The notes: a model not told the origin generated them from the sequence alone. A DNA stretch of 61,277 nucleotides from CAYUMU01 sp964445985 (GCA_964445985.1 CAYUMU010000033.1:1-61277), one strand, 5' to 3'; positions 37,600-48,657 are shown, counted from the first letter of the stretch. Program-made: numbers and translations.

Positions 37600-39270
37600 A
37601 TGTCTGCGGATGGTTGCCCCATGGAAGGCTTGACAATCGGAGCCGCGCTCGCGGCCGCCGTGGCGCGGCGGCCGGCGGGCGATGCCATGATCTTCCCCGC
37701 GCTTGGCGAACACTATAGTTATGCCGCCCTCGATCGGGCCGTGTACGAGGCCGCCAAGGGTCTGCTGGCCCTGGGGCTGGAGCAAGGGAGCCATGTCGCC
37801 GTCTGGGCCACCAACATTCCCCAGTGGCCCATCTTGCAACTGGCGGCCGCTCGCATGGGTGCGGTGCTGGTCACCATCAATCCGGCCTATCGCCCACACG
37901 AACTACGGTACGTGCTGCGCCAATGCGACGCCCAGGCCCTGTTTCTCATCGACCGCTTTCGCACTTCCAACTACTACGGCATGCTGGCCGAAGTTTGCCC
38001 CGAACTGGAGCATAGCCCCGCCGGCCACCTGCGCGGCGAAGCCTTTCCTCGCCTGAAAAATGTCATCGGCCTCCGCGGTGATACCCCGCGGGGCGTGGTC
38101 CCTTGGAGTGCTTTCATCGATGCCGGCCGCAATCTCGATGCCCTCGATCTCAAACAGGCGGAAGCCTCGCTCAAACCGGCCGACGCCATCAATATTCAAT
38201 ACACCTCCGGCACCACCGGTTTCCCCAAGGCCGCCACGCTCTCACACCGCAACCTGCTCTATAACGGCTGGCATGTGGGAGACTGTCAGAATCTGACGTC
38301 AGCCGATCGGATCTGTATTCCGGTCCCTTTTTATCACTGTTTTGGCTGCGTGATGGGCACGCTCTGCGCCGTGGCCCATGCCGCGGCCATGATCATGCCG
38401 GCCGAAACCTTCAACGCCCCCGCCGCGCTCGACGCCATCCAGCAGCACCGGGCCACCGCCGTCTATGGCGTGCCGACCATGTTCATTGCCATGCTCGAAG
38501 AACAACGCAAGCAACCCCGCGACTTGTCTTCGCTGCGCACCGGAATCATGGCCGGTTCGCCCTGCCCGATTGAAGTGATGAAACGGGTTTCCTCCGAGCT
38601 GGGAGCCCGCGAGTTGACCATCGCCTATGGGCAAACCGAGGCTTCGCCCGTCGTCACCCAAACCCGTACCGACGATTCGCTGGAACGCAGAGTCAGGACC
38701 GTGGGCCGCGTGCTGCCCGGGGTAGAAGCAAAAATTATTGATCCGGTATCCGGCGACAGTCTGCCCGATAATGAGCAAGGCGAGCTCTGCGCTCGCGGCC
38801 ATGGCATCATGTCTGGCTATTACGGCGACAGCGCGGCCACCGCCGCCGCCATCGATGCCGATGGCTGGCTGCATACCGGCGACCTGGCAATCCGTCAGCC
38901 CGACGGCTATTACCGCATCACCGGGCGGCTGCGCGACTTGGTCATTCGCGGCGGCGAAAACATCTACCCGCGCGAAATCGAAGAATTCCTGTTCACGCTC
39001 CCGGCCATCGAACAGGCCAGCGTGGTGGGCGTGCCCGACGGCAAGTACGGCGAAGAACTATGCGCCTGGATCAAGCTTCGCCCAGGGCATTCGCTCGACG
39101 AAGACCAGGTTCGCGCCCACTGCCGCGAACAGCTGGCCCACTTCAAAACGCCGAGATACGTGCGATTTGTCGAGGAGTTTCCGCAAACCGTCACGGGCAA
39201 AATTCAGAAGTTCAAGATCCGCGAGCATATGATCGCCGAGTTGGATCTACAGACTCCCGAAACGGCCTAG
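37600..39270 (+). CDS. Acyl-CoA synthetase (AMP-binding, medium/long-chain type)
   Basis: A 556-residue ANL-superfamily enzyme. The AMP-binding P-loop is NIQYTSGTTGFPKAATLSHR. TIAYGQTEASPVVTQ is the A5 motif, GWLHTGDLAIRQPDGYYRITGR the A7/A8 region, and VIRGGENIYPREIEEFLF the hinge. The catalytic Lys is in TGKIQKFKIRE at the C-terminus. It activates a carboxylic acid with ATP and CoA in the cytoplasm; similarity is closest in style to FadD/ACSF2-type synthetases. GAAGGCGGAACG precedes the ATG at 37600; MEGLTIG at 37621 is an alternative. It lies 52 bases after the SASA esterase, without clear pathway link. Confidence 0.92.
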   Translation: MSADGCPMEGLTIGAALAAAVARRPAGDAMIFPALGEHYSYAALDRAVYEAAKGLLALGLEQGSHVAVWATNIPQWPILQLAAARMGAVLVTINPAYRPHELRYVLRQCDAQALFLIDRFRTSNYYGMLAEVCPELEHSPAGHLRGEAFPRLKNVIGLRGDTPRGVVPWSAFIDAGRNLDALDLKQAEASLKPADAINIQYTSGTTGFPKAATLSHRNLLYNGWHVGDCQNLTSADRICIPVPFYHCFGCVMGTLCAVAHAAAMIMPAETFNAPAALDAIQQHRATAVYGVPTMFIAMLEEQRKQPRDLSSLRTGIMAGSPCPIEVMKRVSSELGARELTIAYGQTEASPVVTQTRTDDSLERRVRTVGRVLPGVEAKIIDPVSGDSLPDNEQGELCARGHGIMSGYYGDSAATAAAIDADGWLHTGDLAIRQPDGYYRITGRLRDLVIRGGENIYPREIEEFLFTLPAIEQASVVGVPDGKYGEELCAWIKLRPGHSLDEDQVRAHCREQLAHFKTPRYVRFVEEFPQTVTGKIQKFKIREHMIAELDLQTPETA

Positions 39271-39367
39271 GGAATCAAGATTTAAGGGCAAGCCGAAGAA
39301 TAACTTCCCGCAACGCAGTTCGCGTCCAAACCGATGTTGATTGCAGAGCCATATCCGCCGCAACTGG

Positions 39368-39387
39368 ATTCCCGCCTTCGCGGGAAT
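39368..39387. repeat. Dispersed hairpin between convergent genes
   Basis: ATTCCCGC-CTTC-GCGGGAAT is an 8-bp stem with a tetraloop, followed by GACGGATTCGCGA. It sits in the 165-base gap between the convergent acyl-CoA synthetase and rsmD genes and could terminate both. The same sequence type is widespread as an interspersed repeat in many bacterial genomes. Confidence 0.55.
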
Positions 39388-39435
39388 GACGGATTCGCGA
39401 GGTCGCAGGGCGTCTGTCCGCGTTAAATGATGGAG

Positions 39436-40059
39436 CTATTTTCCGTCCTTGCGCAAGATGCCCACCACCGCTGGCGGATAGATTCGCACGTCCCATTCGC
39501 CCTGCTGGGGTAACAGCTGCATGTCAAATCGTTCATCGGCTTCGATCACCGCCAGCGAACCGGCCGGGGAACGGTCGATCAGGCCGGTGATCAGTTGCAG
39601 CATTTCATCAGCCCGCGAAATATAGAATTCGTAAGGCGGCGAACAAAAAATGACCCATGGCTGCGAGCCCAGGTCGGGCGTCTGGCGATTCCAATAGAAG
39701 GTGTCGCTGGCAACCACCTCGCACGTCGCCGGCGCCCCCAGCTCGACCAGGTTTTTCCGAATCAAATCGCAGGTTGGGAAATGGCGTTCGATGAACGTGG
39801 CCGTGGCCGCCCCGCGACTCAGGGCTTCCATTCCCAGTGCGCCCGTGCCGGCAAACAGGTCGACGGCGTGCTTGCCTGTCAGTTCCGTGCCAATCAGGTT
39901 GAAGATCGCCTCCCGCACGCGGTTCTTCATGGGCCGGGTCCGTGGATCGGTCGGCACAATCAGCCGCCTCCGGCGATACTTGCCACCAATGATTCGGACT
40001 TCGCTCTGATTGGTGTCGGCCGTGTCAGCCTTGGCCTTCCGGCTTGCTTTTTTTTTCAT
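39436..40059 (-). CDS. rsmD: 16S rRNA m2G966 methyltransferase
   Basis: A 207-residue protein. A Lys-rich leader precedes VRIIGGKYRRRRLIVP and RPMKNRVREAIFNLIG, the RsmD N-terminal RNA-binding signature. AVDLFAGTGALGMEALSRGA is the SAM-binding motif. The catalytic motif reads CSPPY rather than the usual DPPY or DPPF; Ser is tolerated in related N-methyltransferases of the (D/N/S)PPY class. It methylates guanine 966 of 16S rRNA in the small subunit. Convergent with the acyl-CoA synthetase and 59 bases from the end of the HTH-EIIA gene on the same strand. Confidence 0.88.
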   Translation of the reverse strand: MKKKASRKAKADTADTNQSEVRIIGGKYRRRRLIVPTDPRTRPMKNRVREAIFNLIGTELTGKHAVDLFAGTGALGMEALSRGAATATFIERHFPTCDLIRKNLVELGAPATCEVVASDTFYWNRQTPDLGSQPWVIFCSPPYEFYISRADEMLQLITGLIDRSPAGSLAVIEADERFDMQLLPQQGEWDVRIYPPAVVGILRKDGK

Positions 40060-40118
40060 GCGCGTGAGGACTTGCGAGCAGGTGGCTGAAAAAGAGTTGT
40101 GAAGTTGCCCATTTTGGG

Positions 40119-40832
40119 TCAGCTATCGCCCAAGTTGGCTTCGCGCTCGGCTAGCAGCTCCCGCACGGCGATGCCATCGGGGGCCTCTCGCAGTTGCTCC
40201 ACAAACCGGTCATCGTTGAGGATCCGGCTCAATCGGGCCAGGGTTCGCAGATGACCACGATCGCTTTCCGAAAGAATCAGAAAGAACATATCGGTGAGCA
40301 CTCCGCGGCTGCTGCCAAAGGGAATGCCCGCATCGGTGCGGCCAAAAGCCAGGAATGCCTCTCCCAGGATACCCGGCATGGGCCGGCGAGGGTGCAGCAG
40401 GGCGATGCCATTATCGAGGGCCGTGGGGTGCATTTCTTCGCGGGCCCGCACGGCTTCGGCCACCTTGTCGGGATCCCACAACAGTCCGGTGCTCGCGGCC
40501 ACGTTGACCATGGCTTGAATCACGCTCTGCCGCGTGCGAGCTGCCAAGGGAATGGCGATGGCTTCGAGAGGAAGCAGCTGGGCGATGTTAACCGCGGCAT
40601 CGGGCTCCTCCGCGCCGCTCCCCAGGACCGATTCCATTTGCAATAGTTCGGCCTCATCGGAAAGGCCAATCCGGTCTTCGAGCCAATGGTGAATTTCGGC
40701 GGGAGAAAACCGCCACTCCCCGCCCACTTTGCGGCCAGGCACTTTATCGCGATCCGCCAAGCGCATGACTTGCTGGGGCGTCAGGTGCAAGAAGGCCGCC
40801 AGGCTATCGATATCAAAGTCTTCTTCATACAT
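40119..40832 (-). CDS. Excisionase-type HTH fused to PTS EIIA-like domain
   Basis: A 237-residue two-domain protein. Residues 9-55 are a MerR/excisionase-type winged helix (LAAFLHLTPQQVMRLADRDK, GGEWRFSPAEIHHWL). Residues 80-235 are an EIIA/fructose-type PTS domain: HPTALDNGIALLHPRRP holds His 147 in the position of the phosphorylated His, and FFLILSESDRGHLRTLARLSRIL matches the family core. The genes beside it contain no PTS permease. A regulatory, PtsN-like role is likely. The start is uncertain: in-frame ATGs also exist at 40898 and 40919, none with a clear ribosome-binding site; 40832 begins the conserved part. Confidence 0.82.
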   Translation of the reverse strand: MYEEDFDIDSLAAFLHLTPQQVMRLADRDKVPGRKVGGEWRFSPAEIHHWLEDRIGLSDEAELLQMESVLGSGAEEPDAAVNIAQLLPLEAIAIPLAARTRQSVIQAMVNVAASTGLLWDPDKVAEAVRAREEMHPTALDNGIALLHPRRPMPGILGEAFLAFGRTDAGIPFGSSRGVLTDMFFLILSESDRGHLRTLARLSRILNDDRFVEQLREAPDGIAVRELLAEREANLGDS

Positions 40833-41011
40833 GAAAGTGGGTAGGGGTGGACCCCCTAAGTCTGGAACCCGCGGCGCAACCGCAGAAGGATGAGGCATTG
40901 GTCCGGGTCGCTCCGCCATCGGAAGGCGGGCGACCGATCACCTCACTTTATCCGACACGCCCAGGATGCACCACGACCGTTCCTCCCCCGGATCTGCCCT
41001 GCTGGCGGCGA

Positions 41012-42346
41012 TCACTCGCCGATGCAGTACATGGTCTTGTCGGTTCGCAAATAAATGCGGTTGCCCACGAACAGCGGCGTGCTGCTGAACCGCTCCAACT
41101 CGTTCACGGCCAGTTCCTCGAACTCCCGGCCGGGCTGCAGCACCAGCGTTTTGCCATCTTTGCCACTGATGAACACCAGGTCGCCCGCCACGGCCACGCT
41201 GGAGAAGAGCTCGCCCAGGCTCAGCCGTTTGCGATACAGCACCTTGCCGGTGGCCGCATCGGTCACGTCCATAATACCGCCACGCCCGCCCGCATAGAGC
41301 AGCCCATCGTGATACACGGCCGAAGCCATCCGCGAATCGCGGGTCGAGTCCGATTCCCAGACCTTCTCGATATTCACGCTGCCAGAAATCGTCTCCGGCA
41401 GTTTGAAGGCTTTGACCTTGCCACCTTCGTGAGCGTAAAGCATGCCCTCGTAAATCAGGGGAGAGTTGTTCGACATGCCGAACAGTTTTTCGGCCAAAAG
41501 TTTGCCGTCGCTGGCCCGCGCCATGGCGCCGGCGGGCGTGAAAATCACGTCGGTTCCGTCGATCGTGGCGACCACGGCGGTGCCGTACCGCGAGAGCGTT
41601 TCCAGCCGCCATCGTTCTTCACCATGGGCCGGATCAAGCGCCAGCAAGTTGCGAATGTGAACGATCAGCTTGCCATCGGCCATGACGGGCGAAGAACTAT
41701 GTCCCCAGCCGCCCGGCGGTGTTTCCACGTGGCGAGCCCACAGCCGGTTGCCTTCCAAATCGAAGGCGGCCACGAGCCCGGTTCCCATCACCACATACAA
41801 CCGGTTGCCATCGCACACGGGAGTCGCCGCGGCGTTTCCACACCCGCCACGATTCTCTTTGGGGTATTGCTCCTCATAGTCCTTCTCGATCTGCTCGATG
41901 TCCCCCATCGCCTTTTTCAGGGCTTCGGTTTCCGGGGCGTCGGGCTTGGTTAGACGCGCGGCTTCGTAGGCCTCTTTGGCCGCCTTGCGATCGGCATTGA
42001 TTTTGTCGTAGGTGGCCGCGATTTCGGCCGCCTTCGCCTCTCCTAGCACCGTGGCGTAGCTCACCGTTTGCTTCCACTCCACCTGACCTGTATCGGCGTT
42101 CAAACAGATCACCTCGGCTGGATGGGCCATGGTAAAGAGCCGATTGCCATGCACCACTGGCGACGCGTATCCGCCCCCCGGCAATTCGATCCGCCAAAGA
42201 ATGTTGGTCTCTTTCGACCAGGTTTTGGGCGGCTGGGCATCGGCGAACACGCCCGTGCCGTCGCCGCGCCAACCGCTCTCTTCAGCTTGACTTAGGCCAG
42301 CCAGGAAGAGCGTCGCCAGAACGGCGGAGAGCAAAATTCGTGTCAT
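41012..42346 (-). CDS. Secreted PQQ-like beta-propeller protein
   Basis: A 444-residue protein with a signal peptide (MTRILLSAVLATLFLAGLSQ) and WRGDGTGVFADAQPPKTW at the mature N-terminus. Propeller blades follow (NILWRIELPGGGYASPVV, VICLNADTGQVEWKQTV, VAAFDLEGNRLWARHV, DVTDAATGKVLYRKRL). A helical insert at about 105-145 (KAAEIAATYDKINADRK) interrupts the first blades. The family includes BamB and PQQ dehydrogenases, but catalytic residues are not apparent. Planctomycetes have many such paralogues of unknown role. The ATG at 42346 lacks a good ribosome-binding site; a TTG lies five codons upstream. Confidence 0.85.
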   Translation of the reverse strand: MTRILLSAVLATLFLAGLSQAEESGWRGDGTGVFADAQPPKTWSKETNILWRIELPGGGYASPVVHGNRLFTMAHPAEVICLNADTGQVEWKQTVSYATVLGEAKAAEIAATYDKINADRKAAKEAYEAARLTKPDAPETEALKKAMGDIEQIEKDYEEQYPKENRGGCGNAAATPVCDGNRLYVVMGTGLVAAFDLEGNRLWARHVETPPGGWGHSSSPVMADGKLIVHIRNLLALDPAHGEERWRLETLSRYGTAVVATIDGTDVIFTPAGAMARASDGKLLAEKLFGMSNNSPLIYEGMLYAHEGGKVKAFKLPETISGSVNIEKVWESDSTRDSRMASAVYHDGLLYAGGRGGIMDVTDAATGKVLYRKRLSLGELFSSVAVAGDLVFISGKDGKTLVLQPGREFEELAVNELERFSSTPLFVGNRIYLRTDKTMYCIGE

Positions 42347-42823
42347 GGGGGGAGTTCTCAACCGTGGGTGATATTGGAGGGATGCCAGGGCGGGCTACCA
42401 GCAAATTGCACTCCCAAGCCAATCGGTTTCGCCCTTTTTGGCTCCAGGCCTGCTTTGGCAACCGTGGCAACCGAGGTACTGCCAAGTACTAGCAAATCTA
42501 ACGGAACACTTGACTTGGTGAAAGCGCGACCGGTTGGCCGCGTAGCCATGAGATAGCCCGATCTGACCCACCCACCGAAGGAAAGCGGCCCGGCCGATCC
42601 TGCATGGCCCTGGCATACGGTTGCCATTTTGTGCGGCATTCTGGCGGTTTTCCCGTCAGCCAAGCGACGACTGTTTCTGCTGTTTGGCCAGCAGGCGCCT
42701 GCTGGAGAGTGGTGACCAACCGCGCCTGTCTTGGCACGCGTGGCGAGGGCATGCTCAAAGTCAAGTCGGCCCTGTATCCAGTGACCAGTTGCTTGGGTAA
42801 AATCGTGCCTGGCTTCGCGTCCT

Positions 42824-42841
42824 TTTGGCAAATTTGCCAAA
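42824..42841. promoter_or_regulatory. Perfect 18-bp palindrome upstream of the DUF1080 gene
   Basis: TTTGGCAAATTTGCCAAA reads the same on both strands. It lies 108 bases before the ATG at 42950, in a 603-base gap whose other content I could not assign. Such symmetry fits a dimeric repressor site; TGCCA and TGGCA half-sites recur through the gap. Confidence 0.4.
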
Positions 42842-42949
42842 TTTTGCCCGGCTGGCTCCGATTTGCCATCGGGAGGCTTGGCTGCCTTCTGCCCACGAAA
42901 GACGCCTTGTCCGGTTCAACGCATTCAACCCTCCGACCGAGTTGATTCC

Positions 42950-43639
42950 ATGCCCTTGCTCTTGAAACCGTTCCCGCGGCGTTGGTCATGCCTGGTGCTG
43001 GTGTTGTTCCTGCTGGTGGGCGGTCAACAGAGTGCCGACGGAAACGACCAAGAAGAGGGGTGGAAATCGCTGTTTAACGGCCAGGATCTTACTGGTTGGC
43101 AGGGCTCGCCTGGCAAGAAGCCCCAGGACGGTTGGGCGGTGGAAGAGGGGGCTCTGGTTCGCAACGGCCGCGGCGGAGATTTGTGGACCGCCGAGCCGTA
43201 TGGCGATTTTGTGCTGGAACTGGAATTCCTCACCGAGGGCAACAGCGGCATCTTGTTCCGCAAGCCCAACCCCGAAAAGGTGGCCAAAGACCGGCTGGAA
43301 ATTCAGATTCTCACGCCTTCCAAGAGCCCCACGAAGCATACCTGCGGGTCGCTCTACGATTGCCTGGCCGCGAGCAAAGAGCTGTGCCGCAAGGATGAAT
43401 GGAACCATTTGCGGCTGACTTCGGCCAACAATCGGGTGCGGGTGGAATTGAACGGCGAAACGATCCTCGACGCCAACCTGGAAGAATGGACCGAGGCCGG
43501 CAAGAACCCCGATGGCAGCAAAAACAAGTTCGGCCAGCCCCTCAAGGATTTTGCCCGCCAAGGCTATATTGGATTGCAGGATCACGGCAAAAAGGTTCAG
43601 TACCGGAACTTGCGAATCAAGCCGCTGGCTAGCGAATAG
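42950..43639 (+). CDS. Secreted DUF1080 (3-keto-disaccharide hydrolase-like) protein
   Basis: A 229-residue protein with a signal peptide to about residue 28 (LVLVLFLLVGGQQSADG). GWKSLFNGQDLTGWQG is the classic DUF1080 opening; GDFVLELEFLTEGNSGILFR, EIQILTPSKSP, CGSLYDCLAASKELCRKDEWN and GYIGLQDHGKKVQYRNLRIK complete a concanavalin-like jelly roll. Members of this family act on 3-keto glycosides or bind glycans. The ATG at 42950 starts the signal peptide. The next gene (zinc ribbon) begins 52 bases after its stop on the same strand. Confidence 0.9.
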   Translation: MPLLLKPFPRRWSCLVLVLFLLVGGQQSADGNDQEEGWKSLFNGQDLTGWQGSPGKKPQDGWAVEEGALVRNGRGGDLWTAEPYGDFVLELEFLTEGNSGILFRKPNPEKVAKDRLEIQILTPSKSPTKHTCGSLYDCLAASKELCRKDEWNHLRLTSANNRVRVELNGETILDANLEEWTEAGKNPDGSKNKFGQPLKDFARQGYIGLQDHGKKVQYRNLRIKPLASE

Positions 43640-43691
43640 CTCGGGCGGTTCTTGGACAGGCACTTACTCGTAAGCGAAAGTTAGCTCAAAC

Positions 43692-43991
43692 ATGGCCAAA
43701 GTTGCGGTTCCAGACCAAGTGGAATGCAAGTTTTGCAAAGCCCAGTTGGCTCCGCAAACGTCGGTGTTTGGCCACGTGATGCAGTGCCCTGGCTGCCAGC
43801 AGCGGTTCATTCGCGCCCCGGGCGAAGCCATCCATCAAGAGACCATGTTTGCCTGCCCGATGTGCCGAACGGGCGTGGTTGGCGGCATTCAGGTCGTGGG
43901 CTCCATGATCGCTTGTCCGGAATGCGGAGGTCAGTTTCCGGGGCCTCCGCTCGTTCCTCCGGCGCCCAAAGAAGACAAGGGTGGGCACTAG
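43692..43991 (+). CDS. Small double zinc-ribbon protein
   Basis: A 99-residue protein with four CxxC-type pairs: CKFC near 13, CPGC near 32, CPMC near 55 and CPEC near 74, forming two zinc ribbons (13-36 and 55-78). The C-terminus is Pro-rich (PGPPLVPPAPKEDKGGH). No catalytic motif is present. Such proteins usually mediate nucleic-acid or protein contacts. The start follows AAAGTTAGCTC without a good ribosome-binding site. It converges with sdhB. Confidence 0.7.
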   Translation: MAKVAVPDQVECKFCKAQLAPQTSVFGHVMQCPGCQQRFIRAPGEAIHQETMFACPMCRTGVVGGIQVVGSMIACPECGGQFPGPPLVPPAPKEDKGGH

Positions 43992-44099
43992 GCGAGGCCT
44001 GTCGCGGATTAGGCGCGGGAGCCCGTGGACCCGTTCCCCAGCGCCATTATTTTGCCAGCGAACGCCCTGGCGGTGAGCACCGTCGCAGGGCCGGCAAAA

Positions 44100-44888
44100 T
44101 CAACCGGCGCCGCCGCTCTTCTTGTTCTGCCCGCCGCCGTAATTGGGCTCGGTGACCACTGCCTTGAGGTAGCCGCGGTTCATTTCGGCGATGAATTTGA
44201 CCGGAATTTCCTTAGGGCAGGCCGCTTCGCACTCGTAATAGTTGGAGCAGTTGCCGAAGCCTTCGGCATCCATGGCGTCGATCATCGACACCACGCGGCG
44301 TTGATGATCGGCCTGGCCTTGCGGCAAATGGGCAAATCGGGCGATGACCGCCGAAGTGAACAGCATGGCCGAGGCGTTCTTGCAGGCGGCCACGCAAGCG
44401 CCGCAGCCAATGCAGGCCGCGGCGTCCATGGCGGTTTCCGCCTCGTCCTTGGGCACCGGAATGGCATTGGCGTCGACGGCTGACCCCGTATTGGCCCCAA
44501 TAAAACCGCCCGCCTGCACAATGCGGTCGAACGCGGTTCTGTCGGTCACCAGGTCGCGAATCACCGGGAATGCCTTGGCCCGGAACGGCTCGATGTAGAT
44601 CACATCGCCATCTTGGAAGTGCCGCATGTGCAGTTGGCAGGTGGTCGTGGCATACTGCGGCCCGTGGGCTTCGCCGTTGATCATCAGCGAGCACATGCCG
44701 CAAATGCCTTCCCGGCAATCGTGGTCGAAAGCGATCGGTTCGTCGCCGGTCTGGTAAAGCTGCTCGTTCAGCATGTCCAGCATTTCCAAGAACGACATAT
44801 CAGGGCTCACGCCGGTCAAATGGAATTTCACCATTTGACCGCGGGCCTTGCGGTCACGCTGTCGCCAGATATGCAGAGTGAGGTTCAT
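44100..44888 (-). CDS. sdhB: Succinate dehydrogenase/fumarate reductase iron-sulfur subunit
   Basis: A 262-residue protein. The [2Fe-2S] cluster motif is CREGICGMCSLMING; the [4Fe-4S] and [3Fe-4S] ligands come from CIGCGACVAACKNAS and CSNYYECEAACPKEIP. It transfers electrons from the flavoprotein to quinone through the membrane cytochrome on the cytoplasmic face. AAGGAGCGACG before the ATG at 44888 is a strong ribosome-binding site. It is the last gene of the sdhCAB operon, 99 bases after sdhA. The short C-terminus ends in a Lys/Gly-rich tail. Confidence 0.94.
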   Translation of the reverse strand: MNLTLHIWRQRDRKARGQMVKFHLTGVSPDMSFLEMLDMLNEQLYQTGDEPIAFDHDCREGICGMCSLMINGEAHGPQYATTTCQLHMRHFQDGDVIYIEPFRAKAFPVIRDLVTDRTAFDRIVQAGGFIGANTGSAVDANAIPVPKDEAETAMDAAACIGCGACVAACKNASAMLFTSAVIARFAHLPQGQADHQRRVVSMIDAMDAEGFGNCSNYYECEAACPKEIPVKFIAEMNRGYLKAVVTEPNYGGGQNKKSGGAG

Positions 44889-44987
44889 CGTCGCTCCTTA
44901 AACCGGTCGGTTCCCCGGTTGGGCGGGGAAGGCGAACCGGCAAACGCGGCGATCAGCTGCCGTGAGCCGCCGCGCGCGTGGCTACCG

Positions 44988-46901
<1,914 letters not shown>

Positions 46902-46903
46902 GG

Positions 46904-47626
46904 TTAGCTCCCGCTTCCTGGGTAAAGTCCCGTCAAGATCGACAAGGGAATAAAGCAATTCCCAATCACAATCAGCGCCACCACCAGGGGGCAAATGACG
47001 CGGAGTAAGTTCACGGCCGTGGGGTTGGTGACTCCCGCCGTTTGAAACATGCTGCCGACGCCATGTGCCAGGTGCGCGCCCAGGAACAGCATCGCCACCA
47101 CGTAACTGATCGTGATGAGCGGATTACTGAATCCGGCAATCACCATCGCCCACACGTCATGCCGCTCGGCGCCGTCGGGCAGGACTTGCACCTGATGAAA
47201 CGCCTCGGGTTCGACATACCCCAGCGTGAAGTGCGCCAGGTGGAACACCACAAAGGCCAGAATAACCAGCCCGGTTTGCAGCATATACACGGCCGCCACC
47301 ACCCGCGCCCGGCCGATGGGGTCGGACTGCTCGATCGCGTTGTACTCGTAGCGAACCTCGCGGGCCGAGCGGTTGGCGACCGCCAGCTTCACGCCCGCGT
47401 AAATGTGAACCAGAAATGCCACCAGCAACCCGATGCGCGCCACCCACAAGCCGGCCCCCAACCCTTTCAGGGTGGCGGCGTAGGTGTTCATGGCGTCGCG
47501 CCCCTGGAAAATCAGCAAATTGCCGGCCAGGTGCCCGATCACAAACAACACCAAAATGACAGCCGTGACCGCCATGATTTGCTTGCAGCCGATGGACGTT
47601 TGAAACATCCTCGCGAAACGATTCAT
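46904..47626 (-). CDS. sdhC: Succinate dehydrogenase cytochrome b subunit (class B, diheme type)
   Basis: A 240-residue membrane protein with five predicted helices (VTAVILVLFVIGHLAGNLLI, IGLLVAFLVHIYAGVKLAV, LVILAFVVFHLAHFTLGY, ITISYVVAMLFLGAHLAHGV, ICPLVVALIVIGNCFIPLSI). His residues in GHLAGN, FLVHIYAG, VFHLAHF and HLAHGVGSMFQ are candidates for two b-hemes. A single anchor subunit and no sdhD gene agree with the class B quinone-reducing complex. GGAGGAG precedes the ATG at 47626 and marks the operon start. The 704 bases upstream hold no clear promoter. Confidence 0.9.
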   Translation of the reverse strand: MNRFARMFQTSIGCKQIMAVTAVILVLFVIGHLAGNLLIFQGRDAMNTYAATLKGLGAGLWVARIGLLVAFLVHIYAGVKLAVANRSAREVRYEYNAIEQSDPIGRARVVAAVYMLQTGLVILAFVVFHLAHFTLGYVEPEAFHQVQVLPDGAERHDVWAMVIAGFSNPLITISYVVAMLFLGAHLAHGVGSMFQTAGVTNPTAVNLLRVICPLVVALIVIGNCFIPLSILTGLYPGSGS

Positions 47627-48154
47627 CCACTCCTCCTGCCGCCCGCGGGGGCGGATTGCTCGGGCATGGCCATGGTTGGCTCGAGAGCTGTGTTGGTGCG
47701 AGGGATCGGCGGCGCCAATTTCGCGCCGCTGTTGCGCTGCCCTGGCCTGCTTGGGCCGCGACCACCGCGCATTGAAAAGTTCTGATAAGCGCGGGAGCAA
47801 ATGCTTGGGCTGAGGCAGCCATCGCTTGCGCGGTATCCCAAACGCGTCATCATCCCTGGTGGTCGGAGCGAAAGCAGGGGGAGCGGATCACACCGCAGCC
47901 GTTCGTGGCTGCGTCGAACGAGTCCCCCCGGGCGAAAATCTCCCCCGCCGACAAGCGGCGAGTCGACTTCCAGCGATCCCAATTTGACCGGCTCGACTTT
48001 TGCAATTGTGCCGACGAATCGCCCGCCGTCAATATGCCGGGGGGAGGGTATTTTTTGTAAACCCTTTCCCCCTCCCCGCGTTCGCTTCACGAGCCCGCAT
48101 GGATTATATTGCCCGTGCCGAGGCCGCGCTTGCGGTCACGGTGACAATTTGATT

Positions 48155-48172
48155 TTGACGCGTGAGCGTCAA
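48155..48172. promoter_or_regulatory. Inverted repeat upstream of the LuxR-type gene
   Basis: TTGACGC-GTGA-GCGTCAA is a 7-bp inverted repeat with a 4-base centre, about 160 bases before the regulator start at 48331. It could be an autoregulatory site. The surrounding 704-base gap 47627-48330 also has a G-rich/C-rich imperfect hairpin around 48040-48073; nothing else was recognised. Confidence 0.35.
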
Positions 48173-48330
48173 GACGCTGCTTCAAGGAAAACCGCCAAAT
48201 TTCTCTGTGAAGAAGCAGTGCCTTGCAGCCGCGCCCCGCAAGGGGCGCCGGCCAGGGCACGTTCTTCACGCCCCTTGGCGGGGGTTCCTTGAGCGGACTT
48301 TGGTTTGGCGCCCTCTTTCGGTTCCGGGGT

Positions 48331-48657
48331 ATGGCTATGGCTCGCCGCTCTGCAAAATCCGCCGCCACGCGCGCGGACGGGTTGCCTCGCTTTCCGCTCC
48401 CGGACTGCGTTTGGGATCGCGTCGCCCAAACGCTCTCGTTCCCCCCGCAAGAAAAACAGGTGGTGGAACTGCTCATGAGCGGCTTGCAAGACAAGGAAAT
48501 CGCCGCGGAAATGTGTATTGGCGTGCCGACGTTGCGCACGTACCTCGCCCGCATTTTCAACCGCGCCGGCGTGGCCAGCCGCCTGCAATTGGTGCTGCGC
48601 GTATTCTCCCTCGCGCGCGAGTTCGGCCTGTTTCAAGACGAACAAACCGCACAATAA
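48331..48657 (+). CDS. Short LuxR-type HTH protein
   Basis: A 108-residue protein. A basic N-terminus (MAMARRSAKSAATR) precedes a LuxR/FixJ-type four-helix HTH at about 30-95: LSFPPQEKQVVELLMSGLQD, KEIAAEMCIGVPTLRTYLAR with the recognition helix, then IFNRAGVASRLQLVLRVFSL. There is no receiver or ligand domain, so it is a stand-alone DNA-binding output domain. ATGs at 48331 and 48337 both follow GGGG. It lies at the left edge of the accessory island and might regulate it; that is only positional. Confidence 0.8.
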   Translation: MAMARRSAKSAATRADGLPRFPLPDCVWDRVAQTLSFPPQEKQVVELLMSGLQDKEIAAEMCIGVPTLRTYLARIFNRAGVASRLQLVLRVFSLAREFGLFQDEQTAQ

